64,000 bases of DNA from positions 28,626,501-28,690,500 of the forward strand of contig JAYKKI010000008.1 of the NCBI GenBank assembly GCA_039881145.1. Direction: 5' to 3'. The position numbers and the translations under genes were made by a program. The notes below the pieces were generated by a model. The model ran no database searches and was not told where the DNA came from. It saw only the letters and a list, made by a program, of their open reading frames with translations. Position 1 is the first letter of the stretch, and the number at the start of each line of letters is the position of its first letter. Shown one piece after another: positions 10,997 to 22,427 of this stretch. This stretch comes from Druceiella hillmani. Taxonomy: Eukaryota > Arthropoda > Insecta > Lepidoptera > Hepialidae.

Positions 10997-12429
10997 TAAT
11001 ATATAAAGTAAATACATAAAATAAATCAAAACACTATTGACAAGATTCCAATAATATTACCGTTGCGAAATAAAACGAAATGGGTGAACATCGAAATGCT
11101 TGCCAAAGTCTATAAACGTGCTACTAATTGTATTGGGATTTCTGGACTTTTGTGTATTTAATACGGCCGTCTACCTACATATTTGTTTTGGTACGCATTG
11201 TTTAATCTAATTATGGTTCGATGGACTGAAAAGGTACACTCTTTAGAAACTTATAGCAAGATAAATAGGGAAGTTTAAGAAAAGAGTATAGAGAAAATCT
11301 GGGATCTAGGAGATATTTAGGAGAGGAAGACAAGTTATTATTTCAATGTTAAATATTTATCATTCTTTTTATTATAATAATGCGAATTACACGCTGAATT
11401 GTTCGAGATTTATATTTGTTCAAAGTTTTGGACCATAAAGAGAAATTTCACGTTATGAATGACTATGTTGATAAAACGTTTCTTTTGACGTGATAACGTG
11501 TATTCGCTCGTTATGTATGTAATAGCTGGTCGAAATTTCTTATGTTACCAACATGTACAGATTTCTATCGCTAATAAATTCTAGAGTAATAATGCGTTAA
11601 CAATGGTTGAAGCTTCAACAGATAGAACATATCTGTCTGTGTTCGTCGTGTAACATTTATTTTGTCTGTGATGTTATCGGACCAGTGTAGGTGTATGCGT
11701 ATGATTGTTGCGAATTATAATTGGGTGAAGTTATAAATCACTCCTTTCCCCATTCAGTTTCGAGCGATTCCTGAATCTAGGTACATGAGCCAGCGGCGCA
11801 CATCGCTTGATCGACGGCTTTTTAAATAAAAATGCAGATACGTCACATTTTCTACCACGACAGTACGAGTATTGAAATGGAGGTTTACAAACCATTAATT
11901 ATAGTGTTTTTGTTCTAGTATGAGAAAAAAACACATGAGTCCATGTTGAACGTCCTTTCTTATAAAATGCAATCCTGTAAACATGTATGTGTTTTTAATG
12001 CCTCATTAAAATTTTATTGTATAACTTGCAAGTATACGTACATATATTGGTGGGTTCATTAGGCATTAATATTTCAGCGCCGTATACTCGGCACCACATC
12101 TTGACCCGGTTACACACATGAGTGTAAATAAACACGGAAACGCGTGTTCGATAAGTAATACCTATACGTGTTTTGGTATACAAACAATGTGGAAAATTTG
12201 AACAAAATGTTTTAACGAATCTTTACAGAATATATCCAAAACTTTGCGACTGAAAAAAAGACCAGAAATATTATAAAAACTGCTACATACTAAATTTATT
12301 CAGACTGGAACACTGTCAAAGCTTTAGACCCAGATAAATTTTTTTTAAATGTCGTCTTTAAGTCTTGCTAATGAAGTCATTTCATAATACATAGACAATA
12401 AATCGAGTTTCAATAAAATCGCCTCTTTG

Positions 12430-12461
12430 AATTTTTGAACGATTGTAATCGTTCAAAAATT
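12430..12461. repeat. Perfect 32-bp palindrome
   Basis: AATTTTTGAACGATT and AATCGTTCAAAAATT are exact reverse complements separated by GT. No associated gene is seen. Confidence 0.8.
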
Positions 12462-14897
12462 CCTTCACACCTTTTATCGCCTGAAAGAATAGTGAAGCGC
12501 AGTTACTCTAAGTATTCATTACACGTAAAGGTCAGGTTCAAGAAGAAAGTCAGTTTTAATTCTCACAAAGCTATATTACGTGCTCCCGTTACAACTTCTT
12601 TGAATTAATACTTAATGTCCAACAAACAATTGATGTGGAAGTAATATTGGATCGGTCGACTACCCTTGTCTATAACTTTCTGATCGTCTAAGTTTAATCT
12701 TAAGTATCGCTATGTATGCGGTAAATACGTACATAATTCCCATGACATTTGTAGGATGACCTCTAGACGCTCGAATTCTTAAACTGCGTCGGTCCCGACC
12801 TGGAGGTGTGCGTCCAGCTTTGGACGAGTAAATACCCGTAAACTATTCAGTTTTAAGGTTACGAGCGCTCGAAGGCTGCGCCCTTTGTAAATTCAAATAG
12901 AATGTTCGCCAGTTCAAGGGGCCAAGTTTTAGTGGTCCTAACGAGTTTCGTGTTTGAGCTCTTGGAGTGGCGAAATTTCTTGCGTATTTTAAGTATATTT
13001 ATTGGACGTGAGTATTTTTCCACATTAGCGTAATGTGGGAGACGGGGAAGTCGACGTGAATTACTGAGTATAAAATATTACACTTTATTACTTTAATGAA
13101 CCGCCGGTACATTTGTTCAAGTTTAAATTTTGTTTTTGTAGGTTTTTCATTTAAATCTGTATTTTCTTTATCTCAAGACAAGTAGTGATTGTAAATTGTC
13201 GTAAGTATCATAAGTGCCCTATTTTTACTTAACATTTCTGATATGCCAATTATTTGAGTACTGAAATATTGATATTTTTTTTAATTATGTAGAATAATTG
13301 GTAATAATAACAAAAATAGTAATAGATATTTTTAAGAATGAGCATATTGATGTTTTATGACAATTTTATTAATATTGTAATAAATTACTCGCTTGAAAAA
13401 TATTGGTACGAATTATAATATTGTTAAGTTAGTTAAGTAGATATTGGATGATGGCATAATTTTCAAAACAGAAGAAGTCAACAATACACTTGTGAAATTT
13501 ACGTTATAGTAAGTAATAAATCGGAAATGCAATTCGACTCATTAACTTATTCATTTTTTTAAATATAGTTTGGTATTATTTGAGTATTTACTGTGGCATT
13601 TGGTTGAAGATGAATATTTGGTAATCAGTTATTTTATATCTGGGGGTGTCTTGTTTATTTTTCGATGTAGCGACTTGATTAATATTTATTTTTAATATTA
13701 GTTTAGTTTACATTGCTTTTTATTGCTTTTTAGGATTCTATATTCCAAAAAAAGTACATTTATTACTCACGCATAAGTACGTCTGTTTGTTTGTCATGGT
13801 CATTATTATTAGAAACAATTCCGTAATAATTGTTTAATACATACATCTCAATAGTAAAACATATAATGTTTGAGAGAGAGAAAATTAAATATTTAAATTT
13901 TTTTTAATTTCGTTTAGGGTATTAATTGAAAGAATGAGTTACAATTTTAAAGTTATTTGATTACTTTTTCAGAATTCTACTTAAGTTAACTCCAGGTATG
14001 TTGCTGGAACTGTTCACAAAAACATGTTCTCCTCAATCCGTTACCGAAACTGTTAAGATTCCAGCTCTTAATTTTTTTTAAATTCACGATATTTTTATGC
14101 TTGTGAAGATATAAAAGACATTGTGAAATATAATATTAGTATTTGTAAGAAGCTTAAACCTTTAACATTAAAGCTGTATGTACTAGTGAATACTTGAATA
14201 CCATAAAAAAATAAAAGGTTAATAGGAATATTATGTAACCGTAAATGTTTATTTGTGCCTAAACGTTTACGGAACGTTCAAAGTATGAATTATACTCGTA
14301 TTTAAAGATTTCATTACAGCGTTACCTGGTTATAATAGCTACCTTTGTAAGATAGAATACGTTATGTGGTTTAAAGTTATTTACAGTTAAGTTTCCTAGA
14401 GTTATTCTTCTATTATATTACTTGTCAGAGTAATGCAAACATTTACCTATCTATATTTAGATGAATAACAGTAATTTAAGCTTTTGGAAGTTCGTCCGTT
14501 TTTGTTACCTTGACTAGAAACTTTGAACTAATTTTGATTAACGTAATAAAAACGCCAATTTTTAAACTGTAAATGGTTTTTATATTTATATAGGCAAAGT
14601 GGTATCCACAATTCCAACAGGCAAGGTTTGAAATTTAAGCAATAACGGGATGTTGTGATTTTCCCCGTCGGTGGGTACAATAAATCAAATAATAAATCTT
14701 TAAGTTTATTTCAATTAACACTGATCACAGATGCTGATAAGAAAGGCTTTCTTTCATATATACGCCACTTGTATAACTTGCAGTAAATAAATCCGTAACA
14801 AGATTAATTTAGCTAAAGTTTAGGTTGTTCTCTAAGAGCGTGGATCTTATCTTTTGAAAGAAACTTCACATCAGTCAACCGGTGTACTAGCGGATTT

Positions 14898-14955
14898 TCT
14901 CACCTTACACGCCCGCCTTGCTTATATCTCACCTTACTTGCCCGCCTTGCTTGTA
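14898..14955. repeat. 29-bp tandem duplication
   Basis: TCTCACCTTACACGCC then GCCTTGCTTATA is followed at once by a second copy (TCTCACCTTACTTGCC, GCCTTGCTTGTA). There are two copies with three differences, in a locally GC-richer spot. Confidence 0.8.
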
Positions 14956-15240
14956 AAGCTTCCAAAGTTTCGTATGTCCACTCTAATCAGGGTAACACTA
15001 ATTAAGTGATTATCTCTGACAAAGCTTCGCTCATTTACTTCACTATTTAGTTGAAATGCCTCTTCATTAGTATATAAACATTACTAAATTAGTTAGTACT
15101 TATGTTCTACAGACTTAAAACCATTTAGATACGTTTAATAAACTTGAGATATCTTCAGGTAGAAAAGGCAGATAGATAATTTATCATATAGTTTTGATCC
15201 TAAATGATAAGTTAATTGCAGCAAAGGAATTATAAAACTG

Positions 15241-15626
15241 GAAAATAATTGAAGTGTATATAGGTCAGAGTTTGCTTCTATGAGTTTCACTTGCATTATC
15301 AATTAACGAATAAATGAAAGTTTGTAATAACGCTGTTTTTTTAAAAATAATTGAAGTGTATATAAGTCGGAGTTTGCTTCTATGAGTTTGACTTGCATTA
15401 TGAATTTACGAATAAATTAAAGTTTGTAATAACACTGTTTATTTGAAAATAATTGAAGTGTATATAAGTCAGAGTTTGCTTCTATGAGTTTGACTTGCAT
15501 TATCAATTAACGAATAAATTAAAGTTTGTAATAACGCTGTTTATTTGAAAATAATTGAAGTGTAAATAAGTCATAGTTTGCTTCTATGAGTTTGACTTGC
15601 ATTATCAATTAACGAATAAATTACGA
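15241..15626. repeat. 102-bp tandem repeat, about 3.8 copies
   Basis: Copies begin at 15241, 15343, 15445 and 15547, each with AAAATAATTGAAGTGTA, then GTTTGCTTCTATGAGTTT and ACTTGCATTATCAATTAACG. The unit length is a constant 102 bp and divergence is only a few substitutions per copy, suggesting a young array. The last copy is cut short near ACGAATAAATTA. Confidence 0.95.
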
Positions 15627-16245
15627 ATTATTCGATTACATTATTTCGCCTACTTAAAGTACTCAGCCATTTCAAAGAGAATATGGTTATCACCATTTGT
15701 ATTGTAAATAAACTAACGGAAATTTTGCGAGAAAAATTAGATAAGTCAGCGGTGAATAGAAATTTAGAAAGAAAAAGTAAGGTATTTGTATCAAAACACA
15801 ACATGAATGAAAGCTCTTTCTTTTATTTCCTGGAAAAGTTATGCTTTGTTTACAAAAATGGTAAGAAAAATGAAAACAAAAAAATAGGCTGAAAATTTCC
15901 AATTCTAGGATTTTCGTACATTTTTTCATTAATGAGACCGTGTTTTAACTACAGTGAACAATGAAAAATACATCTATTTATTTTTTTAACACTAATGTGT
16001 ATACGGATAGTTTATTCTTTGTTGTACTATATTCGTGTCGTTAGCGATTATTTCAGATAATGAAACATTTTATGGTACGCCTTTCAAAGGTAATTCTGTC
16101 TAGCTACATTATTTGCTTTTTAAATTTATAAAAAAAATAAAGCTGAAAGTATTCGGGTAGCGATTTGATAGTTAGTGCATGTATGCAACCACGCCTTAGA
16201 ATAATGAATATTCTAGCAGGCGAATAAGCGTGATGGTGTATTCAT
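15627..16245. other. Noncoding stretch
   Basis: The overlapping open frames at 15683-15892 (plus) and 15690-15929 (minus) are AT-driven and have no recognisable product. Nothing else was seen. Confidence 0.45.
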
Positions 16246-16536
16246 AAAAACTACGCATAAAATGCGTAGTATCAAAACGCGGCTGTCAGTGCAATCTAAG
16301 ACACAGCTCGGAACGGTACTGTGGCTTGTATGTGACGACATTGCTTAAAATGCCGGCTTATGCTATTCTCACCTGCAAAAATATCACTGGACAGCAACAA
16401 AAGAAATATCACTGGACAGCAACAAAAGAAATATCACTGGACAGCAACAAAAGGAAGAAATTTAAAAAACATTACTTTTCATATGTAAATACTATTACTT
16501 AATTTCAGTTTCAATTAACTATGCAATTTTAAAATA
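16246..16536 (-). mobile_element. Short interspersed element, copy A (with 25-bp expansion)
   Basis: An inverted copy of the element at 57400-57601. Shared landmarks, read on the minus strand, are TTTTAAAATTGCATAGTTAA, GAAATTAAGTAATAGT, CCAGTGATATTT, TGCAGGTG.GAATAGCA, and a terminal palindrome CTACGCATTTTATGCGTAG. Copy A carries three tandem 25-bp units at the CCAGTGATATTT site, where copy B has one. A terminal hairpin suggests a Helitron-like or fold-back element, but no CTRR end follows it, so the class is open. Confidence 0.75.
16381..16454. repeat. 25-bp minisatellite, 3 copies
   Basis: Units start at 16381, 16406 and 16431 with ATATCACTGGACAGCAACAA, and are identical over their full length. 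It lies inside the interspersed element and is absent from its second copy at 57.5 kb. Confidence 0.95.
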
Positions 16537-17029
16537 TGGAAGTAGACTATTATTAACAGAAGCGCGTCATTTTCATTGGTATTGTAACCTCTTAAAAAAC
16601 TGTTTACCCAAATTAAAACGCCTTAATTGCTTCATACTGAAAAATGTAAAATTTAATTCGTTAAAAAATCAGGATTTGGGAGATGCCTTTGGAAAATTTG
16701 GTGTAAGATTTGAAATTTCCGTTGTCATATTTAATTTTAGAATATTTTACCTATTGCATATATAATCAATGTATATAAGATTACGGAGACGCGCGAAAGA
16801 AACGAATGTTATATTGAAAATGCGAACCGATATTGTTTAAAATAAGTAGAAATTATACCACGACATTGAACGCTAATTAATATAAATAATTTTTCCTTTC
16901 TTTTTTCAATTACTTTAGTACTTTTTAACCTCTCTTTTTACCTTAAGTCATTAAGCTAATTGTTTTCTTTTTGTATTAACAAAAAAAAAACAAAATATTA
17001 TTGACCTAAATAGATTTGTAGATTAATTT

Positions 17030-17110
17030 GCACACACACACTCGTACGCACACGCACACAGACGTACACACACGCATACACACGCGTACGCGCGTACACA
17101 CACACACATA
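17030..17110. repeat. Alternating CA/CG/TA microsatellite
   Basis: Cryptic run of CACACA, CGTACG, CACGCA and GCGTACGCGCG units, almost strictly alternating purine-pyrimidine and so capable of Z-form DNA in principle. Confidence 0.85.
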
Positions 17111-17344
17111 TATTTAATGATATTGTATTTTAATACTCATTTTAATTAATAAAATGGTAAAATGTGACATAAAGTTTATAGTAATTTTAACCTAAATTCC
17201 CCGGTAACTCTACCAATAGGTTGTAATTGGAATAAACATTTTAGAAATTTAACATGGCCCTAGTAATACTTCATACAAGCGAAACAATGCACCACATAAA
17301 TTGACGAAATAAATATCGTACTATCGCAAGCAAGTATTCTGCTG

Positions 17345-17480
17345 GTAACACTATGTGCATAGGGCGGGGCACTAGTAGAAGAAGCGCGGTGGAGGGGGAG
17401 AAGGTTTTTGACTTCAGGCGGCCGCGAAGAGATTTTTGCGCCTTCTGGATTACTCCATATTCTAAGACCTACGCATTTTT
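17345..17480. repeat. GC-rich repeat-like block
   Basis: Contains GGGCGGGGCACTAGTAG, AGGCGGCCGCGAAG and TTTTTGCGCCTTCTGGATTA, then CTCCATATTCTAAGACC. The last part resembles 57610-57655 (TTTTGCGCG...CCTTCTGGAGTA, CTCTTTATTCTATGG). Open frames on both strands across it have no recognisable product, and the likeness to another locus favours a repeat over an exon. Confidence 0.5.
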
Positions 17481-17672
17481 TATACAATACAGAGTGAGTT
17501 CTGCGTTTTTAAAGGTTTATAAAATGGGTTATTTGGCTTCGGAAATTTTGTTTCGTAGTGTTTGGCACACGCTAAGTACGTGTTTACCAATGTATTTTCC
17601 TCTTTGGGAATCATAATAATTCTCGAGACCCGCTTCCTGAAAACCTGTGTACTATAAAAAGTTTAGGAAAAC

Positions 17673-17709
17673 TTATTGAATTCTATCCATATAGGATAGA
17701 ATTCAATAA
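17673..17709. repeat. Perfect 37-bp palindrome
   Basis: TTATTGAATTCTATCC and GGATAGAATTCAATAA are exact reverse complements around ATATA. No gene context. Confidence 0.85.
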
Positions 17710-18362
17710 CCTTGTGAAGGACCTTGTTCTGGCACGTAAATGGTTCTCGATGTTTTTCATTAAAATTGATAAACAATACCTATTATATAACCAAAAAAGA
17801 CTTTGCTCTGTACATCACCGGAAGGTTTGATGTTAATCGTGTTGGTGTCGTTGCTATAGTTTAGATTAGATTTGTGGGTTAAATTTCGATTGTGTAACAT
17901 TTTTCGAATGTTATTTTTCGCTGTATTTAGTAGTTATTCGGAATATAGTCAGAGTAATCCGATACAGCATAGAAATTACGTAATAGGAAAAACACATAAT
18001 TTTTTCGGCCATTTATTCACTTATAACTTATTGAATTTTTTATTCTGTTAAACTTGACCCTTTTCATTTTGGCATTAGTACTTTTTTGACCCCTTTGAAT
18101 CGTGTATTGCAAAATTTCATTTCGATGAAAACTTTATGTGGAAATTTTCCACCAGACTGCACGTTGTTGGTTAATAACGAAGTATTTCATTGTCAATTAT
18201 TTAAATTGGTTTTATTTCTTTTTCAAAAAATTGTACTTTTATCAAAATTATGAAAATGTTGCATTAAGATCGAGGAGAGGTCAAAGCTTACGAGAAGAAG
18301 AGTGTTTTTAAAGGAAATGTAGTGGATAAGTATGTATAATATAATCAGTGGGTATGAATGTA

Positions 18363-18408
18363 TGTACGCAGGTACGTACGTACGTATTTATGTACCTACG
18401 TACTTGTG
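18363..18408. repeat. GTAC-rich short repeat
   Basis: Degenerate (GTAC)n run, GTACGCAGGTACGTACGTAC followed by GTACCTACGTAC. Simple-sequence DNA. Confidence 0.75.
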
Positions 18409-19557
18409 CTTTCAAAGCCTTATAAAATCTGAATGTAATGTTTGATAGACTATGGATTTTTTTGTTCGATAATGCTTAGTGGAATGAACAAAAAACAAGT
18501 TTATGATCCAAAATTCTTTTCGCTCTTGTGTTATGCCACGGAAATGCCACTCATATCTTTCAAAAAGTAAAGAATAGCTAATTGGATTGGAATCCGATAA
18601 ATTGCGGGGTATTTAGATGGTATCTATAGTTTTTAGCTATAATCGGAAAAGTATTTCCGTGCTAGACAGTACTTGCAGGCCACGCGCGTTTGTACTATGT
18701 TAATTCGTTGCTATGGTTACCTTGTTAGATAGCTAAAATTTTAAAGGTTGTTTTTTCTGTAATGAGTCGGATGAGTCTGCTACTCTTGGTTCGAAATAAT
18801 CTCTTAATATTTGTGATATATGAAGTTGTTTGGTTTTGTGTTAAACTATGACTCTGTTTTATTTTAGAACAAACATAGTTTTGACAATTTTTTGATATCA
18901 TATGAAAGAATAAATATTAGAAAGGACTTATTGAAAAAAAAACATTAATCACGAGAAATGTCTTCAAATTTGTTTCCTCAATAATTTCACAGTGAACTTA
19001 TTATGTATTATACACTGAAGATACACAAAACAGCGCCTGGTTAATATTTGCAGTCACACAGTAATATTTGCAGTAATATCACAAGGAAAAATAATCAATC
19101 GTACCAATTTAAAAAAAATTACTATCTTTGAGCGTTCAATTTATGGTAGTTTTTTGGAAATTAATAACCATCAACTTTTTGTTTTATTATAAACTTACAA
19201 GTAACATTTTCATTGCAATATATTTTTATAGTATAAATTCATTATTTATTGTGCATTATATGAAATTACATATATTAAAATAATGTTATTAACTAAAATA
19301 ATATCCGGTATCGATTATTTTGTCATACAAAATTGATTTGAAAAGTAGTTTCCATACGAAATATAATTTTCAAAGGAACTCTTTGTTATACTTAGAACAG
19401 TATTTCGAATTAATTGCTACACTCAGTAACATTAAAAAGAAATTTATATATAAAAACCAAACCCAAAAGATCCAAGAATTTAATGAACGCAAAAGATCGC
19501 GTAAAAAGAGGTTATAAATACAAACCCGAAGTGATAAATAAATAAATAAATATATGC

Positions 19558-19561
<4 letters not shown>

Positions 19562-19597
<36 letters not shown>

Positions 19598-19606
19598 ATA
19601 TATGTA

Positions 19607-19672
<66 letters not shown>

Positions 19673-19705
19673 TATATGTATATACACACGTATATGTATA
19701 TGTAT
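19562..19705. repeat. (TA)n microsatellite
   Basis: Nearly pure TA with GTGTATATGTATA-type interruptions. The open frames rich in Tyr-Ile across it on both strands are artefacts. Confidence 0.98.
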
Positions 19706-21753
19706 AAAACAAAAGATCCCAAAATGTTTGGCTACCTGAGGGTTTAAGAAACAATTAATGTTTTATAATCGAACCGAATTATATTTTCGTTATTAATACT
19801 TATTAATATGTGCTTAGTGAAAGAGAAAAAGTAAATTAAGTGAAAAAAGGTTAAAACATATTACCGCTCAAAACAAAATGCCCCAGTTGTAGAATTTTTT
19901 AAATCGACTTTTTTATGATGAACAATCGCGAGCTGCAATATGCTTTGTGTATAATATTCTTTGTGCGATTTGAATATTTCGTTTCTAATGTATATTCTTT
20001 CATGTCACATCAAAAAAAATCTCAAAACCTCGTTAGCGCAAAATTGCATTTATACTCTCTTTTTTATTAGTGTGATTCATAAATTAGGTCCCTCATATGA
20101 TGAACGTTTTGTTAGGTGGAATTTTCATCAAATCGTCCGTTTCTTTCTTTCTAAAAGTTTTGCTTTGTGTTACACTTATGTTTCATTGGCTTGGGTATAA
20201 CATTGGTGATAGGCAAACATTTGTGATAGGTTATCGGTTCTTTATTTTTTTGTTTGGTTATTGTACTTTATTTTATCCCGTAGATTTTTTCTTAGAATTA
20301 TTTTTTATTCTCAGAAAGGTAATTTATCTTATATGGGAGATATTAAGTTATCTTATAAATTTTTACTGATTATTTCTATGCTGTTACTTTTCTTGATATT
20401 CTTTGTTATTGTAAATAACGTGTACATTCGGTTCTTTACTGATTAAGCTTTGATCCTATAAATTTTACTATAACTGAGAACACAGGTCTTGAAATTCCAT
20501 TGTTTTACTATTAAATTTACTGTTCCACTTACAAAACCTTTTTACGAATGCCTTAACTTACACAAAGGTTTTGTTTTTGTTAAAAAATATATGTAAATTC
20601 TATCTGTCTATCTATATTTTCAAGCAATTTTCACAGAGATAATCAACATTACTACAATAATGTTACAACAATTCTTTATTAGCTTTGTTTACTGAAATAC
20701 GCAAACATTGTAATTACCAACATTAGTCTAGTTTTATAATGACTTAGTTTGATTTGAGCTATGTCATATTCCGTGGACATATTGTCTATTGCCTCCATCT
20801 TATGTCTTTTTCATCAGTGCTCCATACTTATTTTTATTAAATATTCTTATTTTATCTTCTCCTTCTACATCCCAAATGATTGTAATTAGAATAATTTAAA
20901 TTCGTTTTCTTCGTAAGTGGCTTAGATGCTTTTGAATTTTATCTATATATTAATTTTGGACTATCTAAAATTTAAAATTAATAAAAAAATTTAAAGTTTT
21001 CTTTTAAATTAAAACGCATAAATTCTTGAATTCAACTATTTCTATTTCACTGGTATGAAATTTCTTGAAACCAAATATTGCAAAAGAATCTTTAGAATAT
21101 GTAAAATAAATAAAAAATATTTAGTTAAACGTTTACCTTATGTATTTCTATTCTTCTTGTATAAATTAATATACTCATAACTATTCAGCTTTTGTAGAAT
21201 AATAATTCATATCACAGTGATTATCTCAATACATAATTTTATGTTTTTTTTTGCATATCAGATTTATATAAAATACCAAACCCTGTTGGTAAATACTGTT
21301 AGGACTAAAATAGGTCTATATCCGAGTATTGGAATCTTTTGGTGGTTCATCGATTGAACAGTAGTAAACCGGGAATGGATTTATAATTTGTTGCTAGCTT
21401 TATGATTTTTTGATGACTTTAAATTTTAGAGTTAATTTAAATCTCTAATTTCCAACGTTACTTTCCGAATCGAAAGGCTGTTTTTTGGAAATTTACCAAA
21501 CAACCATAATTTTATTTATTCGTGCCCATTCATATTTTCATATGATCATATTTAGGGTTTAAATAACTCTATAATACGAAAGACACAACTATTGTTTTTT
21601 TATTTTTGGTTAATAAAATAATTTGCTTTGCGAGGATAATCGCCTTGCCATTTAATTTCCTATTTTTATATTTTTACCATCGGATGGATTCGGTATCGGA
21701 TCTTAAGTTTCTTAATTTTCATAAGAAAGAGATAAATATTCTTATGAACATAC

Positions 21754-21876
21754 GTGGTCGTTCATCCTGCGCCTCGTCAGGGGGTGCGCGGTGGTGGTGC
21801 CTGTGCTTGCGGTGCGCGTGCCTGCGTCCGCCCGACAGCAGCTGCACGCCCGCGAACACCGTGTGCGCGCGGTGGC
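21754..21876 (-). CDS. Internal exon of an SLC4-family Na+-driven bicarbonate/anion exchanger (Ndae1-like)
   Basis: SLC4 exchangers are plasma-membrane proteins with a long cytoplasmic N-terminus and a transmembrane exchanger domain; they regulate intracellular pH. Read on the minus strand, this 123-bp exon follows a TTTTTGTTTCAG acceptor (ending at 21877) and precedes a GTATGT donor (21753-21748). Both introns are phase 1. It encodes 40 whole codons: HRAHTVFAGVQLL, then RRHAHRKHRHHHR, then an acidic tail (PPDEAQDERP). The pattern HRA..V[YF].GV followed by a basic His/Arg cluster is the hallmark of the segment just before the conserved 'TPSQRVQF' region in NBCn1/NDCBE-type proteins and insect Ndae1. 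GC content is about 70%, far above its surroundings, with G/C-ending codons. A phase-1 start completing Gly (GGC) or Ser (AGC) fits known family members. Other exons are not identified with confidence, so the introns must be long. Overlapping frames on both strands are shadows. The identity is recalled from family motifs, not from a search. Confidence 0.75.
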
Positions 21877-22384
21877 CTGAAACAAAAATCGAAAATCTGA
21901 GAAAATAGAATATACAATGGTGTTGCAATACAATTCCGGGCAAACATTACCACGATTTAATTAGTTTCTTTTTTTAATGCTTAAACGATTAGTTTATTAA
22001 TATCATTCACGGGCTAGTTTCAGTGACAATAATTGCATAGACTAAGTTGCGGTAATTCTCTTTAATATCGCGAAGACACCAGCGGATACCAAAAACCAAA
22101 ATTTCTAACTAAAAATTTGCCATTGTTTTCAAAACGATCTCGGTATTTTCCATATTTTCATTCATTAATAAAATATGATTAAATAATTCAATATTATGAA
22201 AAAAATTCGCATAAAACAAAAAAACGATTAAGGTTTGGAAGGGATCAAATATTTTTGCCAATTTTTTAATCAATTGCAACTTAACCCTCAAGCGGGCAAC
22301 TGAATTTCTTTTTATTATTTTTATTTTTATCACTATTTTTTCCTTATCGTATTCAAATTTACACCATGTGTATATATATGTGTG

Positions 22385-22427
<43 letters not shown>

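Larger units (their letters stand above)
10997..15240. other. Noncoding stretch with a few small repeats
   Basis: Likely intronic or intergenic. A relatively GC-rich unique block lies at about 12765-12990, with no frame I can recognise as coding. A 15-bp-arm palindrome (12430-12461) and a 29-bp duplication (14898-14955) have their own entries. The minus-strand open frame 11995-12183 has no recognisable domain. Confidence 0.45.
16537..21753. other. Noncoding stretch with microsatellites
   Basis: If the exon at 21754-21876 is real, this is downstream intron on the minus strand. It holds CA/CG and TA microsatellites, a palindrome and one GC-rich repeat-like block (separate entries). Hydrophobic open frames at 19961-20446 in overlapping frames reflect T-rich composition and are not called as genes. 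I saw no match to the next SLC4 exon here. Confidence 0.45.

Noticed and set aside
12765..12850. Possible small plus-strand exon (NCVGPDLEVCVQLW) between a CTCTAG acceptor-like site and GTAAAT
   Set aside because: The acceptor has no pyrimidine tract, the peptide matches no family I know, and the strand is opposite to the only supported gene.
17260..17616. GC-rich open frames on both strands at 17.3-17.6 kb
   Set aside because: Part of the block resembles 57610-57655, suggesting a repeat, and neither frame has a recognised domain.
19370..19754. Overlapping Tyr-Ile-rich open frames on both strands, also seen at 33459, 41869, 49129, 50652 and 60396
   Set aside because: They are translations of (TA)n microsatellites, open in several frames at once, with no other protein feature.
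19961..20446. Three hydrophobic plus-strand open frames suggesting a membrane protein
   Set aside because: They overlap in different frames, the DNA is T-rich (which encodes Phe/Leu/Ile by chance), and there is no family motif or splice context.
21606..21943. Plus-strand and second minus-strand open frames across the GC-rich 21.8-kb block
   Set aside because: Only one frame fits the TTTGTTTCAG acceptor, the GTATGT donor and the SLC4 motif; the others are shadows of a GC-rich exon.
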